Positions 35,453 to 43,607 of a stretch of 64,000 nt of DNA are shown piece after piece. Location of the stretch: NCBI RefSeq assembly GCF_014837035.1, contig NZ_JACSPS010000002.1, forward strand, positions 372,001-436,000, in the 5' to 3' direction. A program made the position numbers and the translations under genes. Positions within the stretch are counted from its first letter, which is position 1. Each line of letters starts with the position of its first letter. The DNA is from Kaistella pullorum (lineage in GTDB: Bacteria; Bacteroidota; Bacteroidia; Flavobacteriales; Weeksellaceae). A model generated the notes under the pieces. The model searched no databases and had not been told where the DNA came from. It worked only from the letters and a program-made list of their open reading frames with translations.

Positions 35453-35992
35453 ATGATAAATGAGCAAGGACAATTAGTCGAGATTCCCGCAGTATCGCCG
35501 CTATACAGCCAAACCATACCTGCAGATTTACCGCTGAAAGAGAAACTTTACGCCAGTGCTAAGCCTTACGCGTATTCGCTGTTCGATGGATTTTTAGTGG
35601 GGGCACATTCCGGTTTCCGGAATTTCAGACTTGGCCAACGCAAAGGCATCAGCGTAGGTGGTAAAGATCAACCGCTTTATGTCATAGGCATTGATGAGCA
35701 GGAAAACCGTGTTTTTGTAGGTGAAGGAAGCGGACATCCGGGTCTGTGGACCGAAGTGCTGGCTTTCGGGCCGTTAAATCCAGGCTTTGATGCTTTTAAA
35801 AATATTCAAACGGATTCTGCACTGCAGGTATCAGTGTCGTCAAACTCCCTGCAAAAAGCAGTTCAGGCACAACTATATATTTTTCCGGACGTGCTTTTTC
35901 TACAAGGCCAAACGTTATTTCCGCTGACAATGCGGGACGAAAATGTGACGGTTTTTTACCAAGATAAAATTTACACTTTAGACAAAAAATAA
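35453..35992 (+). CDS. Orphan MnmA-like C-terminal domain protein
   Basis: The 179-residue protein resembles only the central and C-terminal barrel part of the tRNA 2-thiolase MnmA: a G-x-H-S-G-F-R-N-F-R-L-G-Q-R-K-G-I-S-V-G-G stretch at 50-70 (MnmA has G-x-H-x-G ... I-G-Q-R-K-G-L-G-I-G-G), then P-L-Y-V-I-G-I-D and N-R-V-F-V-G-E-G. The N-terminal PP-loop ATPase and catalytic cysteines are absent, with no frame remnant upstream. The ATG at 35453 is chosen; an upstream start at 35390 adds hydrophobic residues lacking similarity. It may bind tRNA or be a regulator; this is unknown. Confidence 0.75.
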   Translation: MINEQGQLVEIPAVSPLYSQTIPADLPLKEKLYASAKPYAYSLFDGFLVGAHSGFRNFRLGQRKGISVGGKDQPLYVIGIDEQENRVFVGEGSGHPGLWTEVLAFGPLNPGFDAFKNIQTDSALQVSVSSNSLQKAVQAQLYIFPDVLFLQGQTLFPLTMRDENVTVFYQDKIYTLDKK

Positions 35993-36006
35993 AAATTCAA
36001 TGCATT

Positions 36007-37752
36007 ATGAAGCTTAAATTATCCTTATTGGTAAGTTTGTTTTCATTCTTACTTCACGCCCAAAGCGCTCCCGCGTATTACAACTCAGTAAATTTTAGCA
36101 AAACAGGTAACGCCCTGAAAGGTGACCTGGCAACCCTCATCACCAACACGCACACTAAAGTAATTTCTTACAGTGAACTTCAGACTTTGATGAAAACCAG
36201 CGATGTGGATCCCGCAGTTCCCGGCAACCTTTTGTTGATCTACGGATCGCAGGCTTCCGGAACACACCAGAGAAGCCGTCCTGTGGGCGGAAGCTGGAAC
36301 CGCGAACACGTTTACGCAAAATCGAAAGGTACCCCGAACCTCGGAACTTCCGGTCCGGGAGCTGACGGACATCACCTGAGACCTGCTGATACCTCGCTGA
36401 ACAGCACACGTGGCAACCTTTCGTTTGACGACGGAACAGGTGCGGCTGCTTACAAAACCTCACGCGGTGGCTGGTATCCGGGTAACGAATGGAAAGGCGA
36501 CGTTGCCAGAATCCTGATGTACATGTATGTACGTTACAATAGCCGTTGTTTGCCGTTGAACATCACAATGAATCCAAGCACTTACTCTTCAGACTTCCCG
36601 GATATCCTACTTAAATGGAATGTGGAAGACCCTGTTTCAGCATTCGAAATCCAGCGCAACAATGTGGTAGCTGCGACACAGAAAAACAGAAATCCATTTA
36701 TTGATAACCCATATCTTGCGACTGTAATCTGGGGTGGCCCACAGGCGCAGAACAACTGGCCTGATACTTTCAGCGGCGGTACAGAAGGCGACACAGAAGC
36801 ACCTACTGCACCTACCAACCTGGCGGTGACTGCGAAGACATCGAACAGTATTTCTCTGGCCTGGACAGCGTCTACAGACAACAATGCAGTAGGCAGCTAC
36901 GAGGTTTATGCTGACAATGTGCTGAAAGCTACCGTTTTCAATCCGTTGACCACCGTTACAGGACTGAACCCTGCCACGACGTATACTTTCCACGTGATTG
37001 CAAAAGACAACAGCGGAAACCTCTCTGCCAGCAGCGCAACCGTACAGGGCACTACAGAAACGGCTTCTACAGGCTCGGGCACGAGCTGTGGAACTGAGGA
37101 TTTCGAAAACCTCCCAAGTGCGTCTTCATCTTATGCAGACAGAACCTGGAGCAGTAAATCAATCGTTTGGACTGCCACCAATGCACGTACAGACGGACAA
37201 ATCAGTATTGACGGTGCAAGCCGGGCAATCTGCATCAGAAAAGGCAGCCTGAAGTCGAGCACTATTTCCGGCGGTATCGGTTCGCTTACTGTAAAGACCT
37301 ATTTGCCGTTCAGCGATTCAGACGGAAGCTATACTCTGAAGATCAATGGTGTGGTAAAAGGACAGATTCCATATTCTAAAACTGCAAAATCCACTACCAT
37401 CCAGAATATTGATGTAGAAGGTAACTTTACTATCGAGCTGGTTGATGACCTAACACAAAACCGTGTGTCATTTGATGACCTTACCTGGTCTTGTTATGCG
37501 CCGTTAGGAACAGATTCTCAGGCCATCGCACCGAAGAAAATCACACTTTACCCCAACCCTGCAACCACTCAGGCTGTATTCATCAGCGGACTTAGCGGTA
37601 CGGAAACAGTGAAGATCTACAACGCGGCAGGCCAGGTAGTACAGACTGTTGCTAATGTGACCAATAATACACAGCTTTCACTTAAGAATCTTCCGAAAGG
37701 CTGGTATTTTGTAACCACAAAAACGCAATCAGCAAAATTGATTGTTAAGTAA
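36007..37752 (+). CDS. Secreted endonuclease I with FN3 and T9SS sorting domain
   Basis: The 581-residue protein has a signal peptide (M-K-L-K-L-S-L-L ... L-H-A-Q), an endonuclease I domain (about 22-240) with W-N-R-E-H-V-Y-A-K-S near residue 97 and G-A-D-G-H-H-L-R-P-A near 118 (the beta-beta-alpha metal nuclease core), a fibronectin type III domain (about 262-350), a further beta domain (360-495) and a C-terminal type IX sorting domain starting T-L-Y-P-N-P near residue 515. It should be exported to the surface or medium and degrade nucleic acids for nutrients. Its own terminator follows. Confidence 0.93.
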   Translation: MKLKLSLLVSLFSFLLHAQSAPAYYNSVNFSKTGNALKGDLATLITNTHTKVISYSELQTLMKTSDVDPAVPGNLLLIYGSQASGTHQRSRPVGGSWNREHVYAKSKGTPNLGTSGPGADGHHLRPADTSLNSTRGNLSFDDGTGAAAYKTSRGGWYPGNEWKGDVARILMYMYVRYNSRCLPLNITMNPSTYSSDFPDILLKWNVEDPVSAFEIQRNNVVAATQKNRNPFIDNPYLATVIWGGPQAQNNWPDTFSGGTEGDTEAPTAPTNLAVTAKTSNSISLAWTASTDNNAVGSYEVYADNVLKATVFNPLTTVTGLNPATTYTFHVIAKDNSGNLSASSATVQGTTETASTGSGTSCGTEDFENLPSASSSYADRTWSSKSIVWTATNARTDGQISIDGASRAICIRKGSLKSSTISGGIGSLTVKTYLPFSDSDGSYTLKINGVVKGQIPYSKTAKSTTIQNIDVEGNFTIELVDDLTQNRVSFDDLTWSCYAPLGTDSQAIAPKKITLYPNPATTQAVFISGLSGTETVKIYNAAGQVVQTVANVTNNTQLSLKNLPKGWYFVTTKTQSAKLIVK

Positions 37753-37773
37753 TCTAAATTTCATTTTATATAT

Positions 37774-37806
37774 GCGCGGATCATTTATGGTCCGCGTTTT
37801 TTTTGA
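37774..37806 (+). terminator. Rho-independent terminator
   Basis: CGCGGA (37775-37780) / TCCGCG (37791-37796), with two extra inner pairs, is followed by a run of T. It ends the nuclease gene. Confidence 0.8.
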
Positions 37807-38068
37807 TTTTAATTTTTTTAGAAGCAACACATTGGGTGCATCTTTCCACAGGCAGACCCGTCTTCTGCTGTATCCCCGCGCTCGGTTTACACCTCGCGCG
37901 GGGGATGCCGCGTCAGCCGGGGCTATGAAGGTTGGTCGTTTATCCTTTCGAGAGGTTTTTAGTGTGTTTATTTCAAGCCTTCTCAGAAGCCACCAGACAC
38001 ATTTGGCAAAATAGTTGTAGCGCTAGCGTATTGATAATCAATTACGTTAACATTAAAAAATAAAAAAG
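37807..38068. other. Intergenic region with GC-rich hairpin
   Basis: Ordinary AT-rich sequence gives way at 37830-37935 to a GC-rich block with ATCCCCGCGC (37872-37881) pairing with GCGCGGGGGAT (37896-37906). A 90-codon open frame spanning it has no sensible protein features. It could be a repeated extragenic palindromic element. Confidence 0.5.
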
Positions 38069-38677
38069 ATGAAAAAGTCACTTTTAGCAATTGTATGCGC
38101 TGTAGCTCTTACAGCCTGCAAAAAGAATGAAACCACTACCAACGAAATGTCAACAGACAGTCTGGAGATGAACATGCCGGCTGACACCGCAATGATTCAG
38201 GACAGCATGGCAGTTTCAGGTGATACAACGCAAAGCGGTACCTTAAATGATCAGGACAGAACCTTCGCGATGGAAGCCGCTAAAAGCGGGATGATGGAGG
38301 TGATGCACGGACAGTTGGCTGCCACCAACGGTAACAACGCGAAAGTGAAAAGTTTTGGTGAGATGATGGTCCGCGACCATACAAAAGCCAATGATGAACT
38401 GAAAAGCCTCGCAACCGCCGCCGGACTTACTCTGCCAACCACTCCGGACGCTTCACAGCAGCGAATGCACGACGATATGAAGGCTAAAACAGGTGCAGAT
38501 TTCGACAGAGCTTTTGCAGAAATGATGGTTTCTGATCACCAAAAAGCGGTGGATCTTTTCAAGAAACATGCTTCGCAGGGTAGTGATGCGGCACTGAAAC
38601 AGTTTGCAGAAAAGACCCTTCCTACGCTTGAGCAACATTTAGCACAATCAAAGGAACTGCGTGACGCAGTGAAATAA
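38069..38677 (+). CDS. DUF4142 family lipoprotein
   Basis: The 202-residue protein has a lipoprotein signal (MKKSLLAIVCAVALTAC; lipid on C17), a Ser/Thr/Met-rich linker to about residue 65, then a DUF4142 ferritin-like helical domain with D-R-T-F-A-M-E-A-A, M-M-V-R-D-H-T-K-A and M-M-V-S-D-H-Q-K-A repeats. Family members are envelope proteins of unknown function, often stress linked. It resembles the DUF305 protein at the window start in helical His/Met-rich character but is a different family. Confidence 0.9.
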   Translation: MKKSLLAIVCAVALTACKKNETTTNEMSTDSLEMNMPADTAMIQDSMAVSGDTTQSGTLNDQDRTFAMEAAKSGMMEVMHGQLAATNGNNAKVKSFGEMMVRDHTKANDELKSLATAAGLTLPTTPDASQQRMHDDMKAKTGADFDRAFAEMMVSDHQKAVDLFKKHASQGSDAALKQFAEKTLPTLEQHLAQSKELRDAVK

Positions 38678-38701
38678 TTTTTACCTGCTTTATTATACCG
38701 A

Positions 38702-38736
38702 AATCCTGCCGGATCCGTCCGCAGGATTTTTTTTAT
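38702..38736 (+). terminator. Rho-independent terminator
   Basis: AATCCTGC (38702-38709) / GCAGGATT (38721-38728), with an 11-base loop, is followed by a T-run. Confidence 0.8.
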
Positions 38737-38810
38737 TCCCAGAGAAAACCTAAAAACTTAAGCATCAGCAACAGATTTTCCCCACTTTTTCAAATCCCAT
38801 TTCTTTAGAC

Positions 38811-38819
38811 TATTTTTGC
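38811..38819 (+). promoter_or_regulatory. -7 promoter element for the DedA gene
   Basis: TATTTTTGC matches TAnnTTTG, 26 bases before the ATG at 38846. It covers an upstream in-frame TTG, which supports the ATG. Confidence 0.55.
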
Positions 38820-38845
38820 TGCCATTAAAACTTACATTTCTCATT

Positions 38846-39526
38846 ATGGAATTAATTCAAAGCATCCTCGATTTCTTCTTAAACCTCGACAAGCATCTGT
38901 TCACTATGATCGTAGATTACGGTTTGTGGATTTACCTCATCCTTTTTCTCATCATCTTCGTAGAAACGGGACTTGTAGTGATGCCTTTCTTACCAGGCGA
39001 TTCCCTGCTTTTTGCTGCAGGAACTTTCTGCGCAGGTGTCGTCGGCGCTTCGGGTGATGTGGCCAGCCTCAATCTGTGGCTCGTTTTGGGACTGTTGTTT
39101 GTTGCGGCAGTATTGGGCGATTCTTTAAATTATTATTTGGGGAAAAATATCGGTTTGAAAATCCTCGGCTGGAAAATTGGTGAGAAGCAGCTCGTAAACC
39201 CAAAATATATCGCTCAAACCCAGGAATTCTACGAAAAGAATGGTCCTAAGACAATCATCATTGCGCGGTTTGTACCGATAGTGAGAACATTTGCTCCTTT
39301 TGTGGCCGGAATTGGTTCGATGAATTATAAAACATTCATTAAATATAACGTGATCGGCGGTTTTGTATGGGTTTTCGGCCTTACATTGCTTGGTTATTTC
39401 TTCGGAAACATGCCGGTGGTGCAGGAAAATTTTGAGACCGTAATTATCGGTATCATCGTGATCTCCATATTGCCAATGATCTGGGAATTCATCAGTGCAA
39501 AAATTAAGAAAAACAAAGCAGAATAA
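38846..39526 (+). CDS. DedA family membrane protein
   Basis: The 226-residue inner-membrane protein of the DedA/VTT family has about five hydrophobic segments. Conserved points are E-T-G-L-V-V-M-P-F-L-P-G-D-S-L-L-F (about 40-56), G-D-S-L-N-Y-Y-L-G-K near 100 and the basic F-V-P-I-V-R-T-F-A-P-F-V-A-G near 150, which are the usual acidic and arginine residues needed for function. Family members act as lipid-carrier (undecaprenyl phosphate) or phospholipid flippases and support envelope pH and drug tolerance. It appears monocistronic. Confidence 0.93.
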   Translation: MELIQSILDFFLNLDKHLFTMIVDYGLWIYLILFLIIFVETGLVVMPFLPGDSLLFAAGTFCAGVVGASGDVASLNLWLVLGLLFVAAVLGDSLNYYLGKNIGLKILGWKIGEKQLVNPKYIAQTQEFYEKNGPKTIIIARFVPIVRTFAPFVAGIGSMNYKTFIKYNVIGGFVWVFGLTLLGYFFGNMPVVQENFETVIIGIIVISILPMIWEFISAKIKKNKAE

Positions 39527-39544
39527 TCAGTTCTGAACATTATA

Positions 39545-39580
39545 AAAAATGCCGCGAGAAAGAACGCGGCATTTTTATTT
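39545..39580 (+). terminator. Rho-independent terminator
   Basis: The 12-bp perfect stem AAAAATGCCGCG (39545-39556) / CGCGGCATTTTT (39565-39576) ends the DedA gene. Confidence 0.85.
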
Positions 39581-39617
39581 AGACCGATTTATATATTATC
39601 AAATAAGCTATTTTAGC

Positions 39618-39626
39618 TAAGTTTGC
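39618..39626 (+). promoter_or_regulatory. -7 promoter element for the acidic protein gene
   Basis: TAAGTTTGC matches TAnnTTTG, 45 bases before the ATG at 39672. Confidence 0.5.
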
Positions 39627-39671
39627 GCCGGCAATTTATTTCAATTCCTTTTAATTTTAAACGTCCATACC

Positions 39672-40502
39672 ATGATCGATAAGAATTTTTACCTTGAAAA
39701 CCTTACGGCTTTTGATACACTGATCGAAACCGACAAAATCGAGGCTGAGAAAGCCATCTTTAAAGTATACTGCATCCTGCAGCGCGACAAATACTGGCTG
39801 AATCACGTTGCCACGCCCGAAGAAATAGGGGAGGAAGATGCTGAACTGCTTGATGAAGTAGAGACAGAACTGAATGATCTGGAAGTAGCGTACGGCTACA
39901 GGTTTGCTTATTTTCACCAACTTGTAATGGAAGAAATGCAGAAAACCGCCAATGTAAATCCTGCGGAAACCGATCTGAACGCCGCACAAACCACAGAATT
40001 TGACAGCGATTTAACTGCTGATGAAATGGATATGCCAGATGATGAGGAAAAATTTTTCAGCACAGATGATTTTGATGAGGACGATTTCGAAGAAGAGGAC
40101 GACTATGAAGGTGAAAATTCAAACCAAATGGGAGATTTCAGCGATGAAGAGCTGAATCTCGTGGTAGATTATGTACTCAACAGTGCCAAGCAAAAATTTG
40201 ATTATGAGGAATTCTTACTTACCTACGCAAACGCGACACCGGAATTTTTGGATGATCACGTCCTGCTGTATGTTATTGCGCGGAAAGCATATGGTGAGCC
40301 CGAAGAGGACATCGCAGAGTCTTTGGAAGAAACCTTTGCGGCCAACGGACTTGACGCCACAAGGGACGAATTGGTGGATTTAATCGACACTTTCGGGAAA
40401 AAACTGAGCAAGGAAATCCTGGCTTTCGGCATTGCGATGGACAGTCTGCAGCACGGGACACATCCGGTGGACGTGGTGGCGCATATTTCGGACATCATTT
40501 AA
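39672..40502 (+). CDS. Acidic protein of unknown function
   Basis: The 276-residue soluble protein has three parts: a helical N-terminal domain (1-95), a strongly acidic low-complexity linker (about 108-160, dominated by Asp and Glu) and a helical C-terminal domain (160-276) with V-V-D-Y-V-L-N-S and V-V-A-H-I-S-D-I-I at the end. No signal peptide or known motif is seen. The acidic linker could bind basic partners or metal. I do not recognise the family. The following gene is convergent, 4 bases away. Confidence 0.8.
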   Translation: MIDKNFYLENLTAFDTLIETDKIEAEKAIFKVYCILQRDKYWLNHVATPEEIGEEDAELLDEVETELNDLEVAYGYRFAYFHQLVMEEMQKTANVNPAETDLNAAQTTEFDSDLTADEMDMPDDEEKFFSTDDFDEDDFEEEDDYEGENSNQMGDFSDEELNLVVDYVLNSAKQKFDYEEFLLTYANATPEFLDDHVLLYVIARKAYGEPEEDIAESLEETFAANGLDATRDELVDLIDTFGKKLSKEILAFGIAMDSLQHGTHPVDVVAHISDII

Positions 40503-40506
40503 AAAT

Positions 40507-41013
40507 TTAAATTTGATCCATCAGCTGCACAGGAACTTTTTCGAGGTCCTGCAATATCTTGCGGAATTCGGTGATTTCAGTATGTTCCATATCTTTTTTA
40601 GCGATGATGATGGCGGATAAACTGTTTTGATAAATCAGGAACCAGTCGCGCTTCTCAATGATCTTAAAGAGTTTCTCCCACTTCACTTCCATATAAAATG
40701 AGTTGCCACGAATCTTTATTTCATCAGATAAAAGCTGCATCTCCAGTGGTTCGCAAATTTGAAAACTGGAGTGATAAACCGTATAAATTGTGGTGAAAAT
40801 CACTATGGGCTGCGCTACCAGGATAAGTGCAAGCGTGATATACTGATAGATGATGGGTTTAGGCAGATCTAAAATGCCTGTGTAATAAAACACGATCCAT
40901 AAAATCAGCACGACGGCCACACCAAGAAGAAGTTTCAGCACCGGACGCTGGTAGGTAAGGCCAAACAGCAATCTCACATATTGCCGGAATGAAACCTTGG
41001 TTTTTATAGTCAT
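40507..41013 (-). CDS. YcxB-like membrane protein
   Basis: The 168-residue protein has two N-terminal membrane helices (about residues 26-45 and 57-78) and a C-terminal YcxB-like domain (95-160) containing W-E-K-L-F-K-I-I-E and F-L-I-Y-Q-N-S-L-S-A-I-I-I-A-K-K. The pattern is that of the YcxB/PH-like family, whose function is unknown. The ATG at 41013 is used; the preceding in-frame codon is TTG. Confidence 0.7.
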   Translation of the reverse strand: MTIKTKVSFRQYVRLLFGLTYQRPVLKLLLGVAVVLILWIVFYYTGILDLPKPIIYQYITLALILVAQPIVIFTTIYTVYHSSFQICEPLEMQLLSDEIKIRGNSFYMEVKWEKLFKIIEKRDWFLIYQNSLSAIIIAKKDMEHTEITEFRKILQDLEKVPVQLMDQI

Positions 41014-41041
41014 CAAAATTGATTTTGAAATATTAAGGCAT

Positions 41042-41075
41042 AAAAAAAACAGCCTGAAATCAATAGTTTCAGGCT
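41042..41075 (-). terminator. Terminator of the 95-residue gene
   Basis: AGCCTGAAA / TTTCAGGCT (41051-41059, 41067-41075), with a T-run on the minus strand, separates it from the YcxB-like gene. Confidence 0.8.
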
Positions 41076-41088
41076 TCGTGGGATTGTA

Positions 41089-41376
41089 CTAAATACTGTT
41101 TGAGGCCCTGTCCCCATCTGCGTCGCGATGGTTGTAGAAATGATGTTCAGAGAGAAAAGTGACGAGTGCCGCATCTACCATCGCCTTGTTCATCATATAG
41201 AAATTCTCGGGGTCATCATAGTTTTCACCCGTATTGTTACGGTCAAGTATCACCCAAATTGTATATTCCTTTCCCTGAATTTCAAAAAAGATCTCGCGTT
41301 TCACAGTCTCTGCTTCAGATCTTGTTTCGCCAAGACGTAGCAGATTGATCTCGTTTTCCTGAATCTCGATTTTCAT
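41089..41376 (-). CDS. Small protein of unknown function
   Basis: The 95-residue soluble protein starts M-K-I-E-I-Q-E-N-E-I and has a central beta-type stretch R-E-I-F-F-E-I-Q-G-K-E-Y-T-I-W-V-I-L-D and a Tyr/Asn/Asp-rich C-terminus. No signal, membrane segment or known motif. It lies 35 bases downstream of topoisomerase IB on the same strand and may belong to that stress or repair unit. Confidence 0.65.
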   Translation of the reverse strand: MKIEIQENEINLLRLGETRSEAETVKREIFFEIQGKEYTIWVILDRNNTGENYDDPENFYMMNKAMVDAALVTFLSEHHFYNHRDADGDRASNSI

Positions 41377-41411
41377 AATAGTATTATTTAATGTTTATTT
41401 AATTTTTAAAT

Positions 41412-42518
41412 TCATCTGGGCTTCTCTGTTTCCAGAATTTTCATTACAATTTTTTCCTCTTTCGTTAATCCGGCTTTGCCGTCATCAACTTCAATCGCGT
41501 CGAGTTCATCCAGATATTTCCGGATAGAATTATTTTCGTAAAGATTGATGACCAGCGGATGTACATAATATTTCCGGCAAACGGTTGGCGTATTCCCAAG
41601 ATTTTCAGCCACCATTTCCAATGCCTTTTTTACTTTGGATTTGTACGTACTGTCATTTTCTGCGGCCTCTATTTCTTTAAAAGCGATCAGCGCGTTCACC
41701 GTTCCCGACCAGGTTCTGAAATCTTTTGCCGTAAAATCTTCACCGCTGATCTCTTTGATATATTCATTCACCATTCCGGAATCTATCGGATGCCGTTTTC
41801 CTTCGTCGTCATAATACTGGAAAAGCTCTTTCCCGGGAATGTCTTTACAGTTTTGAACGGCTTTTGCGAGCTTTCTGTTCCTCAAATCTATATCGTGATA
41901 GATTCCTTTTTTTCCTTTGAATGAAAAATGGATCTTCTGTCCGCTAATCTCCACATGTTTGTCCTTCAGCGTGGTGATCCCGAATGACCCGTACAGCTTT
42001 TCATACACACTGTTGCCGATCCTGATATTCGTCCTCTCCATCAAGCTTACCACCACGGCCAGTACTTTTCTTTTTTCTAAAGTTTTAAGCGAAAGGTCTT
42101 TTTCCAAATTCAGCCTGATGTTTGGAAGTGCATATCCAAAATGCACCATCCGGTAGAATTTAGTATGGTTTCTCAATGCATTCCAAACCGGATGGTAGCG
42201 GTATTGCTTCCGTTTTTTGGCATCAAGTCCGGTAGCCTGCAGGTGACCGTTTTGTAAGCCGCAAATCCAAACGTTTTCCCATGCGGGCGGAATAGCCAGT
42301 TTATTGATCCGGCTTATTTCTTCCTTGTCTTTTATTCTCTCACCATCCATGAAGTAAGCGTACTTCTTGCCGCTTTTTTTCCGTACGATGCCCGCGCTGT
42401 CGCGGTCTGTGGTATAGACAAGACTCACGGCTTTCGCCGATTTCACCGGGTCTTTCATGATCTTCACGATTTTCGCCGGCGTAAGGGATTTTACAATTTC
42501 AGTTTCAGGGGTGTTCAT
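41412..42518 (-). CDS. DNA topoisomerase IB (poxvirus-like)
   Basis: The 368-residue type IB topoisomerase relaxes supercoils by a 3'-phosphotyrosyl intermediate. The N-terminal DNA-binding domain includes W-I-C-G-L-Q-N-G-H-L-Q-A-T-G-L-D-A-K-K-R-K-Q-Y (about 84-106). Catalytic residues visible are the arginine in R-T-N-I-R-I-G and R-T-W-S-G-T, and the tyrosine Y318 in C-R-K-Y-Y-V-H-P. Such bacterial enzymes are often encoded near Ku/LigD, as here. Confidence 0.93.
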   Translation of the reverse strand: MNTPETEIVKSLTPAKIVKIMKDPVKSAKAVSLVYTTDRDSAGIVRKKSGKKYAYFMDGERIKDKEEISRINKLAIPPAWENVWICGLQNGHLQATGLDAKKRKQYRYHPVWNALRNHTKFYRMVHFGYALPNIRLNLEKDLSLKTLEKRKVLAVVVSLMERTNIRIGNSVYEKLYGSFGITTLKDKHVEISGQKIHFSFKGKKGIYHDIDLRNRKLAKAVQNCKDIPGKELFQYYDDEGKRHPIDSGMVNEYIKEISGEDFTAKDFRTWSGTVNALIAFKEIEAAENDSTYKSKVKKALEMVAENLGNTPTVCRKYYVHPLVINLYENNSIRKYLDELDAIEVDDGKAGLTKEEKIVMKILETEKPR

Positions 42519-42549
42519 TATTTTAATTTGTTATTCACAATCCCGAAAC

Positions 42550-43407
42550 TTAGCTTCCCACAATTTCACCTCCGTTCGGATGCAAAACCTGGCCGGTCAT
42601 ATACGACGAATCTTCACTTGCCAAAAACAGGAAACAAGTGGCCACCTCTCGTGGCTCACCGGCGCGCTTCATCGGCACATCACTGCCAAATTCAGCCACA
42701 GACTCTTTTGAAAACGTGGAGGCAATAAGGGGTGTCCAGATAGGGCCGGGTGCAACAGCGTTGACCCGAATTCCTTTCTCCGCAAGATTCGCGGAAAGAC
42801 TTCGAGTGAAGGAAAGTATCGCGCCTTTTGTTGCGGCATAATCAATCAGATGGTCACTTCCACGATAAGCGGTAACTGAAGTTGTATTGATGATACTGCT
42901 GCCTTTTTTCAGGTGTGGCATCGCATTTTTGGTCAGCCAGAAAATGGAGAAAAAATTAGCATTAAACGTGGTCATCAACTGTTTTGTGGTGATATCTTCT
43001 ATGGAATCAGCTTCCCAGTGTGTTCCCGCATTATTAATTAGGATATCCAGTGAACCAAACTTTTTTAAGGTTTTACTGATCACCTTTTTACAATGCGTTT
43101 CGTTGCCCAAATCACCTTCGATAAGAAGGCATTTGCGACCGAGTTTCTCTACTACTTTCTTCGTTTCTTTGGCATCTGCAGTTTCGTTCAAATAAGCAAT
43201 CGCAATATCAGCGCCGTGTTCTGCGAACAGCAGTGCAGTCGCACGTCCGATGCCGCTGTCACCACCTGTGATGAGAGCAACTTTTCCCGATAATTTATCG
43301 CCCGCAAGCGCAGGCTGACTTTTAGGTTTGGGTTTTAGGTTTTTTTCCAAACCCGGTTTAGCCTGCGACTGCTCGGGACGGATTTTCTTTTTTGAATCTT
43401 TCTGCAT
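42550..43407 (-). CDS. SDR family oxidoreductase (YghA-like)
   Basis: The 285-residue enzyme has a Lys/Pro-rich N-terminal extension (about 1-35), the cofactor motif T-G-G-D-S-G-I-G-R-A, N-N-A-G in the middle and catalytic Y190-x3-K194. The extension and the D-S-G-I-G signature are typical of stress-linked SDR proteins in NHEJ and desiccation-type gene clusters (YhdF/YghA). The ATG at 43407 is chosen over an upstream TTG. It starts 5 bases after the stop of the small lipoprotein gene, so the two are probably co-transcribed. The substrate is unknown. Confidence 0.9.
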   Translation of the reverse strand: MQKDSKKKIRPEQSQAKPGLEKNLKPKPKSQPALAGDKLSGKVALITGGDSGIGRATALLFAEHGADIAIAYLNETADAKETKKVVEKLGRKCLLIEGDLGNETHCKKVISKTLKKFGSLDILINNAGTHWEADSIEDITTKQLMTTFNANFFSIFWLTKNAMPHLKKGSSIINTTSVTAYRGSDHLIDYAATKGAILSFTRSLSANLAEKGIRVNAVAPGPIWTPLIASTFSKESVAEFGSDVPMKRAGEPREVATCFLFLASEDSSYMTGQVLHPNGGEIVGS

Positions 43408-43412
43408 TGCAA

Positions 43413-43577
43413 TCAATTTCTATTTCTAGTAAACAGCCAAAGAATTAAACCAATCACTGCAACTACAAGTATAATTCCCCACCACATACCTGCTTCGAAG
43501 ATGGTTCCTATGACATCGCAACCCGTTAAAGTCATTAATGCTACTGTCATTAAACTGAACAATGTGAACTTTTTCAT
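43413..43577 (-). CDS. Small lipoprotein with membrane segment (54 residues)
   Basis: A short reading frame of 54 residues starts at ATG 43577. It has a lipobox L-T-G-C ending at C20, then D-V-I-G-T-I-F-E-A-G-M-W-W-G and a second hydrophobic helix I-I-L-V-V-A-V-I-G-L-I-L-W-L-F before a basic end T-R-N-R-N. The frame matches its neighbours' spacing (5 bases before the SDR). Comparable tiny Bacteroidetes proteins are often mislabelled. It is likely an inner-membrane or lipid-anchored peptide in the stress operon. Confidence 0.7.
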   Translation of the reverse strand: MKKFTLFSLMTVALMTLTGCDVIGTIFEAGMWWGIILVVAVIGLILWLFTRNRN

Positions 43578-43607
43578 AATCTATTTTTTTAATGTTAGTT
43601 TATTGTT

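Noticed and set aside
37742-38014. 90-codon frame after the endonuclease gene
   Set aside because: It crosses a terminator and a GC-rich hairpin, and its composition is arginine/serine-rich without any domain feature.
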